Source: Pseudomonadota bacterium (GTDB lineage Bacteria; Pseudomonadota; Gammaproteobacteria; Steroidobacterales; GCA-2729495). From it: a stretch of 64,000 bases of DNA. Made by a program: the position numbers and the translations under genes. Where the stretch lies: contig CAUJIY010000096.1 of NCBI GenBank assembly GCA_963205295.1, positions 124,001 to 188,000 on the forward strand, given 5' to 3'. The notes under the pieces were generated by a model. The model made no database searches. It was not told the origin of the DNA and saw only the letters and a list, made by a program, of their open reading frames with translations. Shown piece after piece: positions 63,639 to 64,000 of this stretch; position 1 is the first letter of the stretch, and the number at the start of each line of letters is the position of its first letter.

Positions 63639-63850
63639 TGACGGTTCCCCGCTGCAGCTTCGCGCAGCTCACGTTGACGCATCACGGTCTTCAGGCGCGC
63701 TATGTCACGGCGCACGCGCTTGACCTGGTCCGCACGTGCCTGCTCGCCCGTTGCCTGCTGCACGCGCAGGTTGAACTGTTCACGCCGGAGCGCAACTAGT
63801 TGCTCGGCGAGTTCAGCGCTGCTCTTGTCGCTAAATCCCTTGACGCTCAT
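63635..63850 (-). CDS. rpmC: 50S ribosomal protein L29
   Basis: [61 protein letters not shown]. Confidence 0.97.
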   Translation of the reverse strand: MSVKGFSDKSSAELAEQLVALRREQFNLRVQQATGEQARADQVKRVRRDIARLKTVMRQRELREAAAGNRQ

Positions 63851-63851
63851 G

Positions 63852-64000
63852 TCAGATCACCTGTCGCGTCACCACGACGGTCGCGAGCGGCAGCTTGGCG
63901 GCAGCCAGCTTGAATGCCTCGCGCGCGATTTCCTCGGTGACGCCGTCCATCTCGTAGAGGATCTTTCCTGGCTGGACCACTGCGGCCCAATACTCGACGT
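63852..64000 (-). CDS. rplP: 50S ribosomal protein L16, N-terminus cut by window edge
   Basis: Minus strand C-terminal ...[48 protein letters not shown]; position upstream of rpmC. Confidence 0.95.
   Translation of the reverse strand, partial: VEYWAAVVQPGKILYEMDGVTEEIAREAFKLAAAKLPLATVVVTRQVI

Noticed and set aside
1-64000. CRISPR arrays, insertion sequences, prophage or defence islands
   Set aside because: No regular direct repeats with spacers, no transposase/integrase or toxin-antitoxin-type genes recognised on either strand.

Overview
High-GC window from a gammaproteobacterial-type chromosome. It is almost entirely core and housekeeping genes, densely packed and mostly on the minus strand. 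No prophage, transposon, CRISPR array or rRNA was recognised. From left to right: a partial DegP-like serine protease; a PfkB kinase; the split glycine-cleavage operon gcvT-H-PA-PB (minus) behind a tandem glycine riboswitch and terminator; a RimK-like ATP-grasp ligase with an inactive-transglutaminase/7TM protein; pepP-ygfB; a ZapB-like (TIGR02449) gene, zapA, 6S RNA and 5-FCL; an isolated 24-aa lysine-rich microORF; rpiA; tRNA-Gln(CTG); rpsI-rplM; a DUF481 porin-like protein; crp; rpe; djlA; purC/pmbA/purE/tldD on alternating strands; a nitrilase-family hydrolase, yhdP, rng, maf and rlmH; a REP/BIME-like intergenic cluster; rsfS, nadD, holA; trm112-like, yidD, sufE, cysS, hisI; lptE, leuS, lnt, corC, ybeY, ybeZ, miaB, ssb; uvrA; an Ala-rich lipoprotein; trpS; pepQ; an RND adaptor and pump; and the alpha/spc ribosomal operons from rplQ to a partial rplP. 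I found no obvious large undescribed system. The most interesting leads are the lysine-rich microprotein with its own apparent transcription unit, an apparently leaderless promoter for the TIGR02449-zapA unit, a perfect CRP palindrome about -61 upstream of crp, the REP cluster, the low-complexity Ala/Asp/Gly lipoprotein, and the RimK-like/UUP1 pair. All calls come from reading the sequence. No homology or RNA-folding software was run.
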